DNA of 64,000 nucleotides, from contig NZ_CP061038.1 in assembly GCF_014490665.1 (NCBI RefSeq), positions 1,736,001 through 1,800,000 of the forward strand, in the 5' to 3' direction. The translations under genes and the position numbers were made by a program. Below the pieces are notes generated by a model. That model was not told the DNA's origin, searched no databases, and saw only the letters and a list, made by a program, of their open reading frames with translations. This document shows, piece after piece, positions 62,109 through 64,000 of this stretch (its first letter is position 1; each line of letters starts with the position of its first letter). The DNA is from Sphingomonas alpina (GTDB lineage: Bacteria; Pseudomonadota; Alphaproteobacteria; Sphingomonadales; Sphingomonadaceae).

Positions 62109-62220
62109 CCCGTCACCTTTATCCATCGGCCTGCAAGCGCTGCGCGCAATATGGTAGCGGCACGGTGGCCCCCGGAACAAGTCGGCGATTATGCTTTCGA
62201 GGCACGCACACCTTTATTCC

Positions 62221-62325
62221 CTGCTCTCCGGCGAAGGCCGGGCTCCAGCCGGGAAACAGCAGGGACAGGCGCCTCACGCCACCGCGAACGCCCGCAACTG
62301 GACCCCGGCCTTCGCCGGGGAGCAA
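62221..62325. repeat. Dispersed long inverted repeat ('ggcgaaggccggg' family)
   Basis: CTCTCCGGCGAAGGCCGGG (62225 on) and CCCCGGCCTTCGCCGGGGAGC (62303 on) are complementary arms about 60 bp apart, with the outer CCCTG/CAGGG also paired. The family is a common intergenic repeat of sphingomonads; the 364-bp gap (62109-62472) holds no gene. Confidence 0.72.
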
Positions 62326-62472
62326 CAAGGACAACAGGTTTTGAAGGATGATCGTCAAACAGGTCCGAGGTGCCGGAACGGTGCCGAATGGATATCGGCG
62401 GATGTGCTACGCTATTGCGAATGAGTTGCACTTCTGAGGCGCTTTTGATAGCGGCGCGGCCGGGAGGATTCC

Positions 62473-64000
62473 ATGATCCGTCGAATGTCACGTCCGCTGC
62501 CGCTGGCGGCGCTTGTTCTGCTGGCCGCGCTGCCGACATCCGCTCTTGCTCAGGCGCAAGGCGATACCGCCGCGAGCGATGCGCAGGCCGAGCTATCGGA
62601 CGATACCGTGCCGCATGACATCGTCGTGACCGCAGCGCGCACGATCCTGCCGCCCAATGCCTTGCCGCTGACCATCGACGTGATCGACAAGGACATGCTC
62701 GATCAACAGGTCGCGATCTCCGGCTCGGTCACCGATGCAGTATCGAGCCTGACCCCGTCCTTCTCGCCAACACGGCAGAAACTGTCGGGTGCGGGGGAGT
62801 CATTGCGTGGCCGTTCGCCGCTCTATGCGATCAACGGCATCCCGCAATCGACGCCGCTGCGCGACGGCAGCCGCGACGGCTTCACCATCGACGGCTTCTT
62901 CGTCGACCGGGTCGAGCTGATCTATGGCTCCAACGCGCTGCAGGGAATTGGCGGCACCGGCGGCATCGTCAACCAGGTCACGGTCGGCGCGCCGCGCAAG
63001 GAAGGGGTGAGTGGCCGCGTGCTGCTGCAGGGCACCACCGACAGCGATTTCAACAGTGATGCTGTGGGCGGCAAGGTCGCCGGGCTGATCCAGTACAAGG
63101 CCGGACGCTTCGATGCGACAGTCGGTGCTGCTTATGAAAAGCGCGGCGTTTTCTATGATGGCGATGGTCGCCGTGTTGGCCTTAACCTGACTCAGGGAGA
63201 AACCCAGGATACGCGAACGCTCTCGCTGTTCGGCCGCTTTGGCTATGAATTGAGCGAGACGGCGCGGCTCGACCTGATCGCCAGCCGGTTCGAGATGAAG
63301 GGCGATGGTGACTATGTCGCGGTTCCGGGCAACCGCAAGACAGGCCTGCCGACCAGCGCAACGCGAGGAAGCCCCCCAGGCATTCCGGCCGCCAGCCGCA
63401 CTGAAAGTGTCGCCTTGTCGCTGACCGATACCGATCTTGGTGGCGGCAATCTGGTCAGCCAGATCTTCTTCAATCGCAGCCGGGATACGTTCGGCGGCGA
63501 GACCACAATACAGGATAGTTTTCAGGACGTTCGGATCGCGCCCCTCGGCACCTTGTTCGACCAGTCGCAGAATCGATCACGCAAATATGGCGGCAAGATC
63601 AGCTATGAACGCGCGATACCCGGCTTCGAAGCGTTGACGGCGACGATCGGCTTCGATGCGATCTGGGATTCGACCGAACAGCGACTGATCGCGACCAATC
63701 GCGTGTGGGTGCCACCGACCGATTTCCGCAGCCTCGCACCCTTCGTACAGGCCAATCTCGCATTGTTCGACAAGAAGCTGCGTCTTGCCGGTGGCGTGCG
63801 CTATGAGAATGTCCAGATCAAGATCGACGATTATCACACGCTGGCCGCCACGACGAAACCGATCGCCGGGGGGGTGGCTGTTTCGGGCGGTAGACCCACA
63901 TTCAAGGATGCGCTGATCAATGGCGGTGTGATCCTCGAGCCATGGCAGGGCATTCGCGCCTATGCCAGCTATGCAGAAGGTTTCACCGCACCTGACGTCG
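62473..64000 (+). CDS. TonB-dependent outer-membrane receptor (partial, runs off window)
   Basis: 509 codons are open from the ATG at 62473 to the window end with no stop. GGGAGG (62462 region) is a strong ribosome binding site. A signal peptide (residues 1-27, hydrophobic L/A stretch ending ALAQ) is followed by a plug domain beginning DIVVTAAR and including SGSVTDAVSSL, SLRGRSPLYAINGIP and the plug-typical RVELIYGSNALQGIGGTGGIVN. The start of the barrel follows. The lack of a visible TonB-box motif is not decisive. It imports a metal complex or carbohydrate in other members; the substrate is unknown here. Confidence 0.92.
   Translation, partial: MIRRMSRPLPLAALVLLAALPTSALAQAQGDTAASDAQAELSDDTVPHDIVVTAARTILPPNALPLTIDVIDKDMLDQQVAISGSVTDAVSSLTPSFSPTRQKLSGAGESLRGRSPLYAINGIPQSTPLRDGSRDGFTIDGFFVDRVELIYGSNALQGIGGTGGIVNQVTVGAPRKEGVSGRVLLQGTTDSDFNSDAVGGKVAGLIQYKAGRFDATVGAAYEKRGVFYDGDGRRVGLNLTQGETQDTRTLSLFGRFGYELSETARLDLIASRFEMKGDGDYVAVPGNRKTGLPTSATRGSPPGIPAASRTESVALSLTDTDLGGGNLVSQIFFNRSRDTFGGETTIQDSFQDVRIAPLGTLFDQSQNRSRKYGGKISYERAIPGFEALTATIGFDAIWDSTEQRLIATNRVWVPPTDFRSLAPFVQANLALFDKKLRLAGGVRYENVQIKIDDYHTLAATTKPIAGGVAVSGGRPTFKDALINGGVILEPWQGIRAYASYAEGFTAPDV

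Overview
The window is chromosomal DNA of a high-GC alphaproteobacterium, most likely a sphingomonad (Sphingomonas or a close relative; this is inference). Support: a DksA with a degenerate one-cysteine zinc site, UrcA, DUF1465 and SdhE proteins, a PEP-CTERM-like sorting tail, a tryptophan-halogenase-family protein, a TonB-dependent receptor, and inverted repeats of the 'cttcgacaagctcag' and 'cccgcgaaagcggg' types common in sphingomonad intergenic DNA. One tRNA gene (Asn) is present. I see no insertion sequence, prophage, CRISPR array or rRNA.

Layout. 1-9.5 kb: two SDR dehydrogenases; a third SDR divergent from a TetR regulator and sharing a near-perfect palindromic operator; GNAT; Ogt; a GFA/RidA/beta-propeller operon divergent from a LysR regulator; tRNA-Asn; nadK-moaA. 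9.6-22 kb: a frameshifted GGDEF-EAL gene, DedA, a small NTF2-like protein, an aspartyl protease, a histidine kinase/response regulator pair divergent from a MacAB-like efflux operon (HlyD adaptor, ATPase, frameshifted permease), and a UrcA lipoprotein. 22.7-28.5 kb: a CPA2 antiporter, a 42-codon ORF and a flavin-dependent halogenase with overlapping ends, then an alpha/beta hydrolase divergent from a MocR regulator. 28.5-36.6 kb: one giant autotransporter with seven 780-bp passenger repeats. 36.8-47.7 kb: housekeeping genes (mfd, sdhE, recG, a PilZ gene, tyrS, an nlpD-like gene, surE, serS). 47.8-53.7 kb: small proteins including a host-attachment-family protein, dksA, a second PilZ protein, two divergent DUF465 peptides, DUF1465 and an FMN oxygenase. 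53.8-64 kb: M1 aminopeptidase, a YadA-like trimeric autotransporter, a BLUF photoreceptor, an old yellow enzyme, a gamma-carbonic anhydrase and the start of a TonB receptor.

The most unusual content is non-coding. Two ~290-bp intergenic elements (4425-4710 and 11675-11965) are colinear relatives. Each carries eight or nine copies of a short motif with the core AACAG at matched spacing, but the bases next to the core differ between elements and agree within each one (AACAGGGG in the first, mostly AACAGCA in the second). A second family is a 68-bp tandem unit of alternating hairpins at 52.4 kb, with an inverted solo copy at 22.2 kb. A third signal is a 16-bp operator (TGTCCGAARTCGGACA) before the efflux operon and twice, 21 bp apart, upstream of the aspartyl protease; it is probably the site of the local response regulator.

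Four genes or remnants contain apparent frameshifts (near 10.71, 19.64, 48.90 and 50.89 kb). Some could be assembly errors and should be checked against reads before the genes are called dead.
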